NCBI GenBank assembly: GCA_965227445.1
Contig: OZ245751.1
Location: forward strand, 5,332,001-5,396,000
Reading direction: 5' to 3'
From: DT-110 sp030148525
GTDB taxonomy: Bacteria; Bacteroidota; Bacteroidia; Chitinophagales; Saprospiraceae
DNA: 64,000 nucleotides
Shown: in pieces, positions 31,649 through 40,674 of the stretch
How positions within the stretch are numbered: the first letter of the stretch is position 1
How the letters are laid out: every line of letters starts with the position of its first letter
The notes under the pieces: generated by a model
What the model saw: only the letters and a program-made list of their open reading frames with translations
Databases searched by the model: none
Told to the model about the DNA's origin: nothing
Made by a program: the position numbers and the translations under genes

Positions 31649-33211
31649 TTAATTATCCTCCGGCACCTCATACTGCTTCCTGATCCTTTCCAGCTCACGG
31701 TGCATCCGCTCTTGTATGTCTTGGTAGTCTGGGTCATTATATACATTTTTCACCTCCTGAGGATCCTTTTTCAGATCATACAGCTCCCACTCATCGATAT
31801 CGTGGTAAAAGTGGACCAGCTTATAGTCGGCCGATGCGATGCCGTAGTGCCGTTTCACCGCGTGCTCTCCCGGGTATTCGTAATAGTGGTAGTAGGCGAA
31901 TTCCCGCTCCCAGTCACCCTCGCCCGTCAGGACGGGCATAAAGCTTTGTCCCTGCATATCATTGGGGACGGGTACGCCGGCCGCATCCAGTAGGGTGGGC
32001 GCAAAGTCCAGGTTTTGCACCATGGCGTTGCTCTGCGCGCCTGCCTCTATCCGTCGGGGCCAACGAATCAGCAAGGGTGTTTTGAAGGATTCCTGGTAGA
32101 TAAACCGCTTGTCGAACCAGCCGTGTTCCCCCAGGTAAAAGCCCTGATCGGAGGTATACACCACGATGGTATTCTCGGCCAGACCGTTTTCCTCCAGGTA
32201 GTCCAATACCCGTCCGATGTTGTCGTCCATGATGGAGACACAGGCCAGGTAATCCTGCATATAGCGCTGATATTTCCACGATCGCTTTTCCTCCTCATCC
32301 ATGTCGGGCCACTGTTCCAGAAACTCCGCAGCAATGGAATCCAGTATGGGCTGCAATTCGGCCTTCTGCTGGTCGTTTGCTTTGTTGTAGTGGGCCTCAA
32401 AAAAGCGGGTATCCCGATCGTCGACGGCTGCATCCAGTTGTTCTACGGCTGCCGGTAATACTTTGCAATCGTAGCTCAGGAGCATGTGCTCCAGTATACC
32501 CATCTCGGCGGTGCGGGCGGCTTCTCCCCGCGTCGCAAAGTCATCGTGCAGCGTGGCCGGCTCCGGGAAGGTCTTGGTCCGGAATTCCGCCATCTTCTCC
32601 GCCGTTGGCCACCAGGGGCGGTGCGGCGATTTATGAAAATACATCATCATGAAGGGCTCTTTCTGGTCTTTATTTTCCTCCAGCCATTCGATCGACATAT
32701 CGGTGATAATATCCGTGGCGTACCCGGTGGTGTTGATCCGCCCCTCGGTGGAGGTGATAAAATCGGGGTTGTAGTAATCGCCCTGCCCCGGCAGGATGGC
32801 AAACTCATCGAACCCCTTGGGATTGTTCCCAAAATGGAGCTTTCCGAACAGGGCAGTCTGGTACCCATGCTTTCGCAAAAGCTGGGGGAAGGTCACCTGA
32901 CTGGTGTCAAAAGGGGAAATATTGTCCTTCTTCCCGTGTACGTGCGCATGCTTACCTGTGAGGATGGTCGCCCGCGATGGCGCACAAATAGAATTGGTGA
33001 CGGAAGCATTCCAAAACAGCATGCCTTCCCTGGCCAGCCGGTCGATGTGGGGCGTTTGCAGCAGCGCATCGTCATAGGCACTAATGGCCTGGTACGCATG
33101 ATCATCCGACATGATGAACAGGATGTTGGGGCGGGTTGGCTCGGTAGATTGGGGCTGGCAGGCGGAGAGGAGGAGGAGGCTGAAAAAGAGGTAGAGGGGG
33201 AGGTTTTTCAT
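31649..33211 (-). CDS. Lipoprotein sulfatase, formylglycine type
   Basis: A 520-residue sulfatase with a lipoprotein signal (LLLLSAC, cysteine at residue 18). It shows NILFIMSDDHA with the metal-binding Asp pair at 36-37 and the maturation motif CAPSR at C76-R80, where the cysteine is converted to formylglycine. GKHAHVHGKKDN and DQGFYLGEHGWFDKRFIYQE follow. The C-terminal YELYDLKKDPQEVKNVY stretch is typical of the family. It would remove sulfate from sulfated polysaccharides, abundant in marine algae, at the cell surface. The substrate class is unknown. It leads a probable four-gene operon. Confidence 0.93.
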   Translation of the reverse strand: MKNLPLYLFFSLLLLSACQPQSTEPTRPNILFIMSDDHAYQAISAYDDALLQTPHIDRLAREGMLFWNASVTNSICAPSRATILTGKHAHVHGKKDNISPFDTSQVTFPQLLRKHGYQTALFGKLHFGNNPKGFDEFAILPGQGDYYNPDFITSTEGRINTTGYATDIITDMSIEWLEENKDQKEPFMMMYFHKSPHRPWWPTAEKMAEFRTKTFPEPATLHDDFATRGEAARTAEMGILEHMLLSYDCKVLPAAVEQLDAAVDDRDTRFFEAHYNKANDQQKAELQPILDSIAAEFLEQWPDMDEEEKRSWKYQRYMQDYLACVSIMDDNIGRVLDYLEENGLAENTIVVYTSDQGFYLGEHGWFDKRFIYQESFKTPLLIRWPRRIEAGAQSNAMVQNLDFAPTLLDAAGVPVPNDMQGQSFMPVLTGEGDWEREFAYYHYYEYPGEHAVKRHYGIASADYKLVHFYHDIDEWELYDLKKDPQEVKNVYNDPDYQDIQERMHRELERIRKQYEVPEDN

Positions 33212-33368
33212 GAATTTGAGTGTTTATGTTGGATTGATCAGTTTAGTAGGGGGCTGTGGTATGTTTCCATACTTGACATTTAGAGTCTATTAATTTAAAT
33301 CCTCAATTTGATTCGAGTTGAGCCAGTTATTTTAGGGTGCTTTTTTTCTTGCTTTGCTACGGCCAAGT

Positions 33369-33473
33369 ATAAGAGCAATTGCGGATTTCAAGGTGATTAC
33401 CTGTCCGCTACCACCAAAGTATGTTAAACGCACAGACCTTGGACTTTGGCACTTCACCCGCTATTGCTCTTAT
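33369..33473. repeat. Structured intergenic element with nested inverted repeats
   Basis: ATAAGAGCAATTGCGG (33369-33384) is repeated in inverse at 33458-33473 with one mismatch. CCAAAGT (33414-33420) and ACTTTGG (33443-33449) form an inner pair. The 392-base gap between the sulfatase gene and the restriction-modification island holds only this structure and a GGCAATGCGTGTGGC motif (33574-33588). Confidence 0.65.
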
Positions 33474-33603
33474 CCAATTTTGTGTGCCCCTTCTATCTTT
33501 TCCGTCCGTGCGGTAGGGTAGGGCAGACACACTCTTTACCAAGTTTTGGATTGAACCTGGGCTTTTGCGAATTGGCAATGCGTGTGGCTGTTTAGCGATG
33601 GTA

Positions 33604-33915
33604 TTACTTTTTTCTATCCTTATAAATTTGCCTCAATTCTGAAATTACCTTAAACTCATCATTGATTTTTACTTTCCAAAATTTCCATCCATTAACACTC
33701 AAATTTACTAATGCCCTTGCTGCACCACTCGGGAATGGATAAAGTTTCTGACTTCCGTCTATATTCAGCTCAATTAAACCGTCCGAATTTATCTTTGCCG
33801 TTTTTGTAGGATTGGTGTCCGAATAAAAAATTGTTCCTTTTTCAATAATCCCTTCTTCTAATAGCATTTTTAATGTTATTTCCGTCAGGTCATTTATGTT
33901 TGTCTCCATTTTCAT
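33604..33915 (-). CDS. RAMA/DUF4357-like restriction-associated protein
   Basis: About 103 residues from ATG 33915, which follows the nuclease-methylase stop by 4 bases with AAGGAA upstream. The body GTIFYSDTNPTKTAKINSDG and the final SGAARALVNLSVNGWKFWKV match the RAMA (restriction enzyme adenine methylase associated) domain. In DUF4357 relatives a similar domain is fused to nucleases. It is predicted to bind modified DNA or assist the adjacent methylase. It is the last gene of the restriction-modification operon. Confidence 0.78.
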   Translation of the reverse strand: MKMETNINDLTEITLKMLLEEGIIEKGTIFYSDTNPTKTAKINSDGLIELNIDGSQKLYPFPSGAARALVNLSVNGWKFWKVKINDEFKVISELRQIYKDRKK

Positions 33916-33919
33916 ATAA

Positions 33920-34419
33920 TTAGATTTCCTTAACTGCAAATCTGATTCTATAAAGATGCAATAATGATGATTTTATCTTTTCAAAATGTTCATCAATTCC
34001 GAATGCTTCCAAAAGAACTCTTTCAAAATTTACCCTGTCTGCTTGCTCAATTTCTTGTCCTAAAGGCAATCTATCTCTATTGGCAATTGGTTGAAAAGCA
34101 TTGATAATACTTTGTTTTTGCTCGTCAGATAAAAGCTGGAAATTTAAAAGTTTAAAATCACGTTCAAATTTTGTAGCTCTCAAATCAAGTGCTCCCAAAC
34201 CTCTACCAAAACCAAAACTTTCAATAAAAAACATACTCAAAATACTATTCAATAAGGCTAGCAATAAAGTTCGGTTTTCAGCTTGATATGGTTCTTTTAA
34301 CGAAAGCCCTATCATTCTTTGATCAATAAATACGTGAGGTGTACATTCAGCAATAAATAGGGATCTGTCATAGTTCACATTGGCTACAAAGTCAGCCATA
34401 TTATCACTTTTCATTTCAT
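33920..34419 (-). pseudogene. C-terminal part of the IS-split type IIG-like enzyme
   Basis: Continuation of the large nuclease-methylase gene after the IS. Removing the IS and one 9-bp duplication joins ...ANHFW directly to YEMKSDNMADFVANVNYDRS in the same frame. The segment contains ENRTLLLALLNSILSMFFIE and GLGALDLRATKFERDFKLLN, typical of the distal specificity region of type IIG enzymes. An internal ATG (34414) could allow separate translation of this piece, but no ribosome-binding site is obvious. Confidence 0.85.
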
Positions 34420-34428
34420 ACCAGAAAT
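34420..34428. repeat. 9-bp target-site duplication, left
   Basis: ACCAGAAAT abuts the left end of the IS; the identical copy at 35748-35756 abuts the right end. An exact 9-bp repeat supports a recent insertion. Confidence 0.92.
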
Positions 34429-35747
34429 CAGTAGTGTCCGGTTAAGAAGTTTCAAAACTACTATAAGCATCACATTAAGAGTAAATTACAAAGGTTTTTT
34501 GTTGTGACGCATTTGAAATAAAGTTTATGGTCGACCTTGGCTAGTCAAATTCACTTGACTTATGGGCCAAGGTAAATATGTACTCGCTCAATTGCTCAGT
34601 TTGGTTCATCGACAAGAGTTTCAGCGCTGCGTAGCCAAATACAAAGGTGACTACAGAATGCGCAGTTTTTCCTGCCGGGACCAATTTATCTGCTTGAGTT
34701 TTGGTCAGCTTACCCACCGGGAGAGCCTGCGAGATATTGTCAATTGTTTGCAATCCCAGCAGAGCAAACATTATCAATTGGGCTTACGTGGCAAGGTGGC
34801 ACGTTCAACTTTAGCTGATGCCAATGAGAAACGAGATTGGCGCATTTATGCCGACTTGGCTCAAAAATTGATCCAAAGACTTCGCCGTGATTTTGTGGTA
34901 GATCCTGGCAGTGAAATAGAGTTAGAAAATGCCATTTATGCCCTGGATTCAACCACCATTGATCTATGTCTAAATGTCTTTTGGTGGGCAAAGTTCCGCA
35001 AGTATAAAGCAGCCATCAAGATGCATACACTTCTGGATATAAAGTGCGAAATCCCTTGTTTTGTGCATATTACAGAGGCTGCCGTACATGACATCAACGC
35101 CCTGGATGTCTTCGAATTTGAGCCAGATGCATTCTACGTTATGGATCGGGGATACATCGATTGGAAACGTTTGTATCGTATCAACCAGGCAAATGCCTTT
35201 TTTGTGATTCGAGCTAACCAAAACCTGTCCTTCAAACGCATAGCATCCCGACCGGTGGATAAATCGACCGGATTAAGATGTGATCAACTGATCCGTTTTT
35301 CTGGGCATACTGCTAGAAAAAATTATCCAGGACAACTGAGGCGAATCAAATTTTACGACTCAGAACATCAACAAACATATGTGTACTTGACTAACCATTT
35401 TGAAGCACCCGCGCTCCAGATTGCGATTCTTTACCGCAATCGATGGAAAGTGGAAATTTTCTTCAAATGGATCAAGCAACACCTTAAGGTCAAGGTATTC
35501 TGGGGCGAAGGTCCCAATGCTGTCAAAACCCAAATTTGGGTGGCCGTCTGCACCTTTGTGCTAGTGGCTATGGTGAAAAGAACGTTTAAAATCAAACACT
35601 CTATGAATGATATTCTACAAATTTTGAGTGTGTCTGTTTTTGACAAAACACCTGTTAATCAGTTGTTTATGTCAAATAATGAAAACGCCAGAAATGATGA
35701 GGCTCATAATCAACTGAACCTCTTTGACTTATAACCGGACACTACTG
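34429..35747 (+). mobile_element. Complete IS4-family insertion sequence (1319 bp)
   Basis: The ends are 16-bp perfect inverted repeats, CAGTAGTGTCCGGTTA and its complement, flanked by the 9-bp duplication ACCAGAAAT. One transposase gene fills the element. It lies on the strand opposite the gene it interrupts. The element appears intact, and thus potentially mobile. Confidence 0.95.
34562..35734 (+). CDS. IS4-family transposase (DUF4372 plus DDE domain)
   Basis: A 390-residue transposase. The N-terminal DUF4372 domain (YVLAQLLSLVHRQEFQRCVA) binds the IS ends. The DDE catalytic core shows Asp in ALDSTTIDLC, Asp in VMDRGYIDW, and the IS4 signature Y(2)R(3)E(6)K in YRNRWKVEIFFKWIK. All catalytic residues are present and the gene is full length, so it is predicted active. 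Its 3' end is 13 bases from the right terminal repeat. Confidence 0.95.
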   Translation: MGQGKYVLAQLLSLVHRQEFQRCVAKYKGDYRMRSFSCRDQFICLSFGQLTHRESLRDIVNCLQSQQSKHYQLGLRGKVARSTLADANEKRDWRIYADLAQKLIQRLRRDFVVDPGSEIELENAIYALDSTTIDLCLNVFWWAKFRKYKAAIKMHTLLDIKCEIPCFVHITEAAVHDINALDVFEFEPDAFYVMDRGYIDWKRLYRINQANAFFVIRANQNLSFKRIASRPVDKSTGLRCDQLIRFSGHTARKNYPGQLRRIKFYDSEHQQTYVYLTNHFEAPALQIAILYRNRWKVEIFFKWIKQHLKVKVFWGEGPNAVKTQIWVAVCTFVLVAMVKRTFKIKHSMNDILQILSVSVFDKTPVNQLFMSNNENARNDEAHNQLNLFDL

Positions 35748-38013
35748 ACCAGAAATGATTTGCTCTTCTAAGTGAAGTGGTTAGAGGAATACCTTCATTG
35801 TTATTTTGATTTTCAAAACTTCTAATCCACTGCAAGGCTCCTGAATGATTGAGCTGTTGCAGTTCTTCAATACTTTTAGAGCAACAAAAAGCCTCTGCAT
35901 CAGCTGAACAGTAAAGTCCAGATGTGCCTCTAAGGTTTTTAAGAACTGGTTTTATGTATTCCGATTCAATGTTATGGCCAGATGCAGGATAAAATAAAGC
36001 ATTCCAACCCCGTCTTTCACCACGAAAAAAGTTGAAAAACTGATTGCAATCAATTAATTTTTCTGAAACTCCTATAAGCCAATTAATATTTGCAAAGTAA
36101 CCGCACCAAGGCACACCAATAGTTTCAAAACTACCTATCTCAATTACTGAATATTTCTGAACCACTACGAATTCATTACCTGTTTCCAACAATATATTTT
36201 CGCTCAATTGTTTAGTATTAGGAATGTCATTTATTTTTCCCTTTAGGGTGCAAAATGAAATTGTCCTGCTTTGGTCTATTGGTGTACTTGGGCTTCGCTT
36301 TTTCGCAATCAAAAAAGTAGTCACTACATCTGCATTATCAAACCATTTCCCTTTCCCTGAAATTACAACAGTTTCAATGTCATAAAATTTCTGAATTAGA
36401 TTTAAGAAAATTTCACCGTAATCAGTTCCTAACCAGGCATTAGAAAGGATCAGTCCAATTTTTCCATTTTCAGAAAGCAGTTGATGCAGATAAAATGGGA
36501 TATACGCGAAAATGTCACTTTTCCCGCTGAGAGTTTTTCCAGTTTTCGCTTTTTCGTTTATGAAATTGTTTATTTCTGTAATATTCGGGTTTAATACCCG
36601 AATTTCTTTGCTTTTAATAAACGGCAGGTTTGATACTACGTAGTCGATAGTTGGTAGCTGTTTAATAATATCATTCCCATTGTTTGGGTCTTTAAAAGTA
36701 ATGCTTTCTCCGACCTCTAAGTCGATTACGTCCGCTCTGAAAATGTTCAACACCCTGCCAATATTGTTTGGCTTGGCCAAGGTAAGTGTTGATAATTGTA
36801 TAGGAAAAGAATGTTTGTCAGATGCCCAAATGCTATTGATTATTTCATCTTGATTGAATTCATATTCTTCTTTGAGTAAATACGATTGATTGATTATTGT
36901 TCCTGTTCCGCAACAAGGGTCGATAACAACACCTTCTTTGTCTTCTATCGTGAGCCTTACTAATAAATCTGCTAATTTTTTCGGCGTAGCGAATTGTCCA
37001 GCGACTTTTCGCTTTGCTGATACAATTGAAGACTGAAGTAAACTATGAAGTATTTCGATTTCAATCCCCTCAATATTGATTGATGAAAGGAATTGATTTA
37101 ACTGGACAATCTGTTTCCAAGCAAAATTTGAAATGAACTCAATCGCAAGGTTATCACTGAAAATATTCCAGAAATTACAATTATCAGATATTGATGAAAT
37201 TATTTCCTTTGCTTGCTTAATTGAAGTTTCATTATTTATTGATTCTATTGCTCTCGTTTCGTTAAAATGTCTTTTTAGAACATTAGCGAAGATGATCTTA
37301 AACACCCAATCGGTTAAAATTACCTTTGAAAGAGTAGGTAGTTTATTTGAAGTAACTTTTGATGCTGTTGGATTATAGCCATATTCAGTTGCCGAGGATA
37401 ACCACCAGTTGTTTACTTGAGCTTCAAGTCTTGAATTTTTTCTAAAATTTGTTCTTAGATTTTCCGTCGTCGAGGGTATGTTTTCGAGAATTACATCTAT
37501 TATTGCATCAACCGACAATATTTCGGCTGAAACTTCATCTGAAATTTCTCCTGTTTCAAAATAATCATTTAGGTCTGCAAGTATTGAATGTAGTAACGAT
37601 TTCCAAAGTGTTTCTTTGGGCTTTACCTCAGTTCGATTATTAATGTCAATGTCATTCCAAGTTTTTAAAATTGAAAATGACTCCCCTTGTTTAGAGTAAA
37701 GAACAGCACTCTTTACATTCCATAGAATAAAGGTGTCTCTTTGTAAAATCTTGGCTTTCTTGATTGCATTGCTAATTAATTCAGAGTCAGTAATCGGCGT
37801 GTCGGGCATTTTCAGTTCCCAACCTTGTAAAATGATATATTTTGCTTGGTCTTTGAAGATCAATACATCAGGAAATAGACTTGATTTTTCATTGCTAATG
37901 GTGCTTTCACCTCCTGCACTTTTAAAGTGCCAACTTTTATTTGCAAGATGCAAGTTGATTTCGCTTATTATATCAATTGCCCAGCTTCTTTCATTATATG
38001 TAACTTTTGCCAT
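35710..38013 (-). pseudogene. Type IIG-like restriction enzyme: nuclease-methylase fusion, split by IS
   Basis: The first 752 codons of a gene that would encode about 921 residues without the IS. The current frame reads 15 codons beyond the junction and stops inside the IS. N-terminus (~1-130): PD-(D/E)XK-like nuclease with FPDVLIF and WELKMPD. Middle (~330-590): N6-adenine methylase with motif I VVIDPCCGTGTI and motif IV SNLPF. From ~640 on: a target-recognition-like region beginning FFNFFRGERRGWNALFYP. The IS falls inside the recognition region, so specificity is lost unless the IS excises. It sits 13 bases after a second methyltransferase gene. Type IIG classification is by architecture, not homology search. 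Confidence 0.8.
35748..35756. repeat. 9-bp target-site duplication, right
   Basis: ACCAGAAAT, identical to 34420-34428, immediately after the right IS end. Confidence 0.92.
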
Positions 38014-38026
38014 CTTGGTATTTCAA

Positions 38027-38938
38027 TTAATAAATTACTGGACTTGCTTTTCCGTTTTTATAATTAAGTGTATGATATTTTGCGATTGGCTCATTAAACA
38101 ACCTTAAAGTTGATTCTTCAATTTCTTTTCTTTTAAGTGTTTCATGAATTCTATCGGTGCAAATTTTTATGTAATCAACTGGTTTAACCTTATGAAGTAA
38201 AACATCTTCATTTTTTTCAATTCCTATAAATTGTCTGTTTTCCAAAATTGCAGAAAGCAAGAAACTACCGCTTCCACAAGCATTGTCAAGAACAACATCA
38301 CCAGGGTTTGTAAAAGTCTTAATTAGGTATCTACCTAATTCTATCGGCTTTTGAGTTGGGTGCAAAACTGGACCTTCGGATTCTGCAGTCTTCACATACA
38401 CAAAATCATCTATCGGTTGTTCTTCGTATGCAATAACGTCAGTTGGGTATCTTTTTCCATTGCTCTTTACATGATTAGATTTAAAGTCTCCATAACTCCC
38501 AGTAAGTTGACTTTTTCTATATCCTTTATCATATGCTTCACCATTGGTCATTTGAGGATTGTATGATGGTTGTTTTCTGTAGAAAAGACAAATGTCTTCG
38601 TGTTTGCGGAGTGGCTGCTTTTTTGCATTTAGGAAGTTTGTTGATTTAGATTTTATCCATACGATTTTGTATTTGAATAATTTCTCGTTACTCATAATCA
38701 ATTTCGCTGTAAAAAGCCCTTGTGCTGTCAAGGCAATAACTCCATTATCTTTGATGATTCTTTCATAATGACTCCAAAGTTGGTCTAAGTCAATTACCGA
38801 ATCCCATTTATTCTGAGTTGTTCCATAGGGTAAATCACACAGAATCATATCAATTGATTTGCTTGGAATGTTTTTCATAAATTCTAAGCAATCACCTTGA
38901 ATTACCTTGTTTAAATATTTTTCAATTGATTTAGCCAT
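38027..38938 (-). CDS. Site-specific DNA methyltransferase (beta class)
   Basis: A 303-residue DNA methyltransferase with motif IV near the N-terminus (MILCDLPYGTTQNKWD) and the AdoMet motif I near the C-terminus (VVLDNACGSGSFLLSAILEN). This order (catalytic, target recognition, AdoMet) defines the beta class of N6-adenine or N4-cytosine enzymes. DLPY in place of DPPY is a common variant. The C-terminal HPTQKPIELGRYLIKTF is the usual conserved stretch. It is 3 bases downstream of the XRE regulator and 13 bases upstream of the split nuclease-methylase. It is intact, so host DNA may stay methylated although the restriction enzyme is disrupted. Confidence 0.92.
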   Translation of the reverse strand: MAKSIEKYLNKVIQGDCLEFMKNIPSKSIDMILCDLPYGTTQNKWDSVIDLDQLWSHYERIIKDNGVIALTAQGLFTAKLIMSNEKLFKYKIVWIKSKSTNFLNAKKQPLRKHEDICLFYRKQPSYNPQMTNGEAYDKGYRKSQLTGSYGDFKSNHVKSNGKRYPTDVIAYEEQPIDDFVYVKTAESEGPVLHPTQKPIELGRYLIKTFTNPGDVVLDNACGSGSFLLSAILENRQFIGIEKNEDVLLHKVKPVDYIKICTDRIHETLKRKEIEESTLRLFNEPIAKYHTLNYKNGKASPVIY

Positions 38939-38941
38939 TTC

Positions 38942-39268
38942 TTAAAATTTTAAATTTCCTTGTTTAACCTTTGACACTCTGTAGTACTTCGCTTTTTCCT
39001 CTGCTAGAGTCAATAATTCTGTTGAGTCGGAAACTCGATAAATCATCTCAGCGATTTTTTCGCTATAAAATTCATTTTCAAGTTTTTTGATGTCCAGTTT
39101 GAAGACCTTAGCGAGTTTTGGAAGTATTTCCTCTGGAACATTGCGTTTATGGTTCTCAATTTTGGAAAGCGTTGATTGGTCAATATCAAGTGCAGCAGCA
39201 AGTTTTGTCAGCGTCAAACCATGCTGAACTCGCAAATTGTGAATGTATTCTCCAAATCTTTCTTTCAT
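38942..39268 (-). CDS. XRE-family regulator (controller-protein-like)
   Basis: A 108-residue protein whose first 65 residues are an XRE helix-turn-helix (HGLTLTKLAAALDIDQSTLS, KIENHKRNVPEEILPKLAKV). A short helical C-terminus follows. As the first gene of the operon, directly before the methyltransferase, it fits a control (C) protein that times methylase before nuclease expression. No operator repeat was confirmed in the AT-rich 376 bases upstream. Confidence 0.88.
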   Translation of the reverse strand: MKERFGEYIHNLRVQHGLTLTKLAAALDIDQSTLSKIENHKRNVPEEILPKLAKVFKLDIKKLENEFYSEKIAEMIYRVSDSTELLTLAEEKAKYYRVSKVKQGNLKF

Positions 39269-39644
39269 CTCCTTGAAATTTACGCCTTGGCAATTTTGTC
39301 AAAAAATACAAAATCTTTTAGCTTACCCAAACTTTCAAATACTCTTATTAAGGTAAAATGTTTGTTCAGAGGCTGGGAGAGTTCAATCTCTTTTGGTTTT
39401 CAGCGCAGGCTTTGCATTTTTGCAAAACAAATGTGCTTGCATGTGTGTTGCCTTTATTTAGATTGTGTCAGCAACATTTAAATAAACGGAACAAAAGTTC
39501 CTCTTACATCATAATAATCTTCTAAATACCGCTCCCCAAAAGCCTCACTAACCCTAAGCCTAGTCGTTTAAAACGGTTATAATCGGTTAATAACGATTAG
39601 CCACGAATCTTACCCGTCAGACTAAGCACCCCCTATCTTGCCCC
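39269..39644. other. Gene-free AT-rich upstream region of the restriction-modification island
   Basis: AT-rich DNA continues to about 39500. GCATGTGTGTTGCC at 39439-39452 resembles GGCAATGCGTGTGGC on the other side of the island (33574-33588). Just beyond, 39569-39605 contains AACGGTTATAATCGGTTAAT, the inverse-type relative of the 10-bp array at 41641. No gene was found here. Confidence 0.4.
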
Positions 39645-40610
39645 TCACTCCTCCCCCCAAACCCTTTCCCAGTCCGATTCAGCGGCCAAATACGCAAAGG
39701 AATATTCGTTCCCGTTCTCCAACAGTTCTTGGTAATACTTTTTGGCCCGGGCGGTGTCTTGTTTTTGGTAGAGGTACCAATTGCCTAAGCCGTAGGATAG
39801 CACGTTGGCCGACGGTGATTTGGGATCATCTATTTCAAGGTCCGATTCGGAGATCAATCCTTTGTAGAACAGGCACATTTGGTGGTAGCTACCGTTCTCA
39901 ATGATATCCATATCCTTGGTTACCTCACTGATGGCAGCCTTGGCTTCTTCCGTTTTACCTTGCCGGGATAAGATCATGTAGAGCCAATGCCCTCCCGACA
40001 CGATGTTGTCATCGTACCGCTCGGTTACGGCCCGGTTACTGAAAGCGCGCAGGGCATTGTCCATATCATTTTGGAGGTAATAGGCCAGGCCCAGATGATA
40101 CCAGATATTTCCGTGCAGGGTGGTCAGTGGGATGTTCCGGCTATTGGGTAATCCGTCTGGTTCCACCTGGTCTTCCCGGCCTTCGATTAAGGTAACGGCT
40201 TTCTCAAAATCGGCAATGGCCTTATCGTATTGCCGGGTGGAGATGTACCTATGTCCCCGGTGCCGGTACATGCGCGCATCCTGCGGATGGCGCTCGATGC
40301 CGGTGGAGTAAATATCAATGGCCTCCTCGTAATTACCAAGGTAAGCTGCCCGCCGACCGTACCAGATCAACGCATCCGGATCATTGGGATCTTCGGTGTA
40401 TTCCTGTTTGGCCATTTCGTACTTCTCCGCTGGGCTGGCAGCATCAGATACCTCGGTCAGGGTCGAATCCGCCATATCAGACGAACCATTCTCCCCTCCG
40501 GCATTTGATTGGCAGGCACTCACGCCAAGGATTAGCAGCAAAGAGACCCCAAGATGTAAGACCCGGTTTAGATTCCTTGAAAAATCCTTCATCTGTTTCA
40601 TTCGTTTCAT
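39645..40610 (-). CDS. TPR-repeat lipoprotein
   Basis: About 321 residues from MKRMKQMKDFSRN (40610); the longer open frame adds an implausible N-terminus. A lipoprotein signal ends LLILGVSAC. Tetratricopeptide repeats follow: DPDALIWYGRRAAYLGNYEE, DARMYRHRGHRYISTRQYDK and WYHLGLAYYLQNDMDNALRA. TPRs are protein-binding scaffolds; an envelope-anchored version probably assists complex assembly. The specific partner is unknown. Confidence 0.85.
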   Translation of the reverse strand: MKRMKQMKDFSRNLNRVLHLGVSLLLILGVSACQSNAGGENGSSDMADSTLTEVSDAASPAEKYEMAKQEYTEDPNDPDALIWYGRRAAYLGNYEEAIDIYSTGIERHPQDARMYRHRGHRYISTRQYDKAIADFEKAVTLIEGREDQVEPDGLPNSRNIPLTTLHGNIWYHLGLAYYLQNDMDNALRAFSNRAVTERYDDNIVSGGHWLYMILSRQGKTEEAKAAISEVTKDMDIIENGSYHQMCLFYKGLISESDLEIDDPKSPSANVLSYGLGNWYLYQKQDTARAKKYYQELLENGNEYSFAYLAAESDWERVWGEE

Positions 40611-40674
40611 TGTTTTTATCCGATTAGGAAGCTGTTTGGATTTAATCCAATAGCCTGCGTAAATTAATGTGAAA

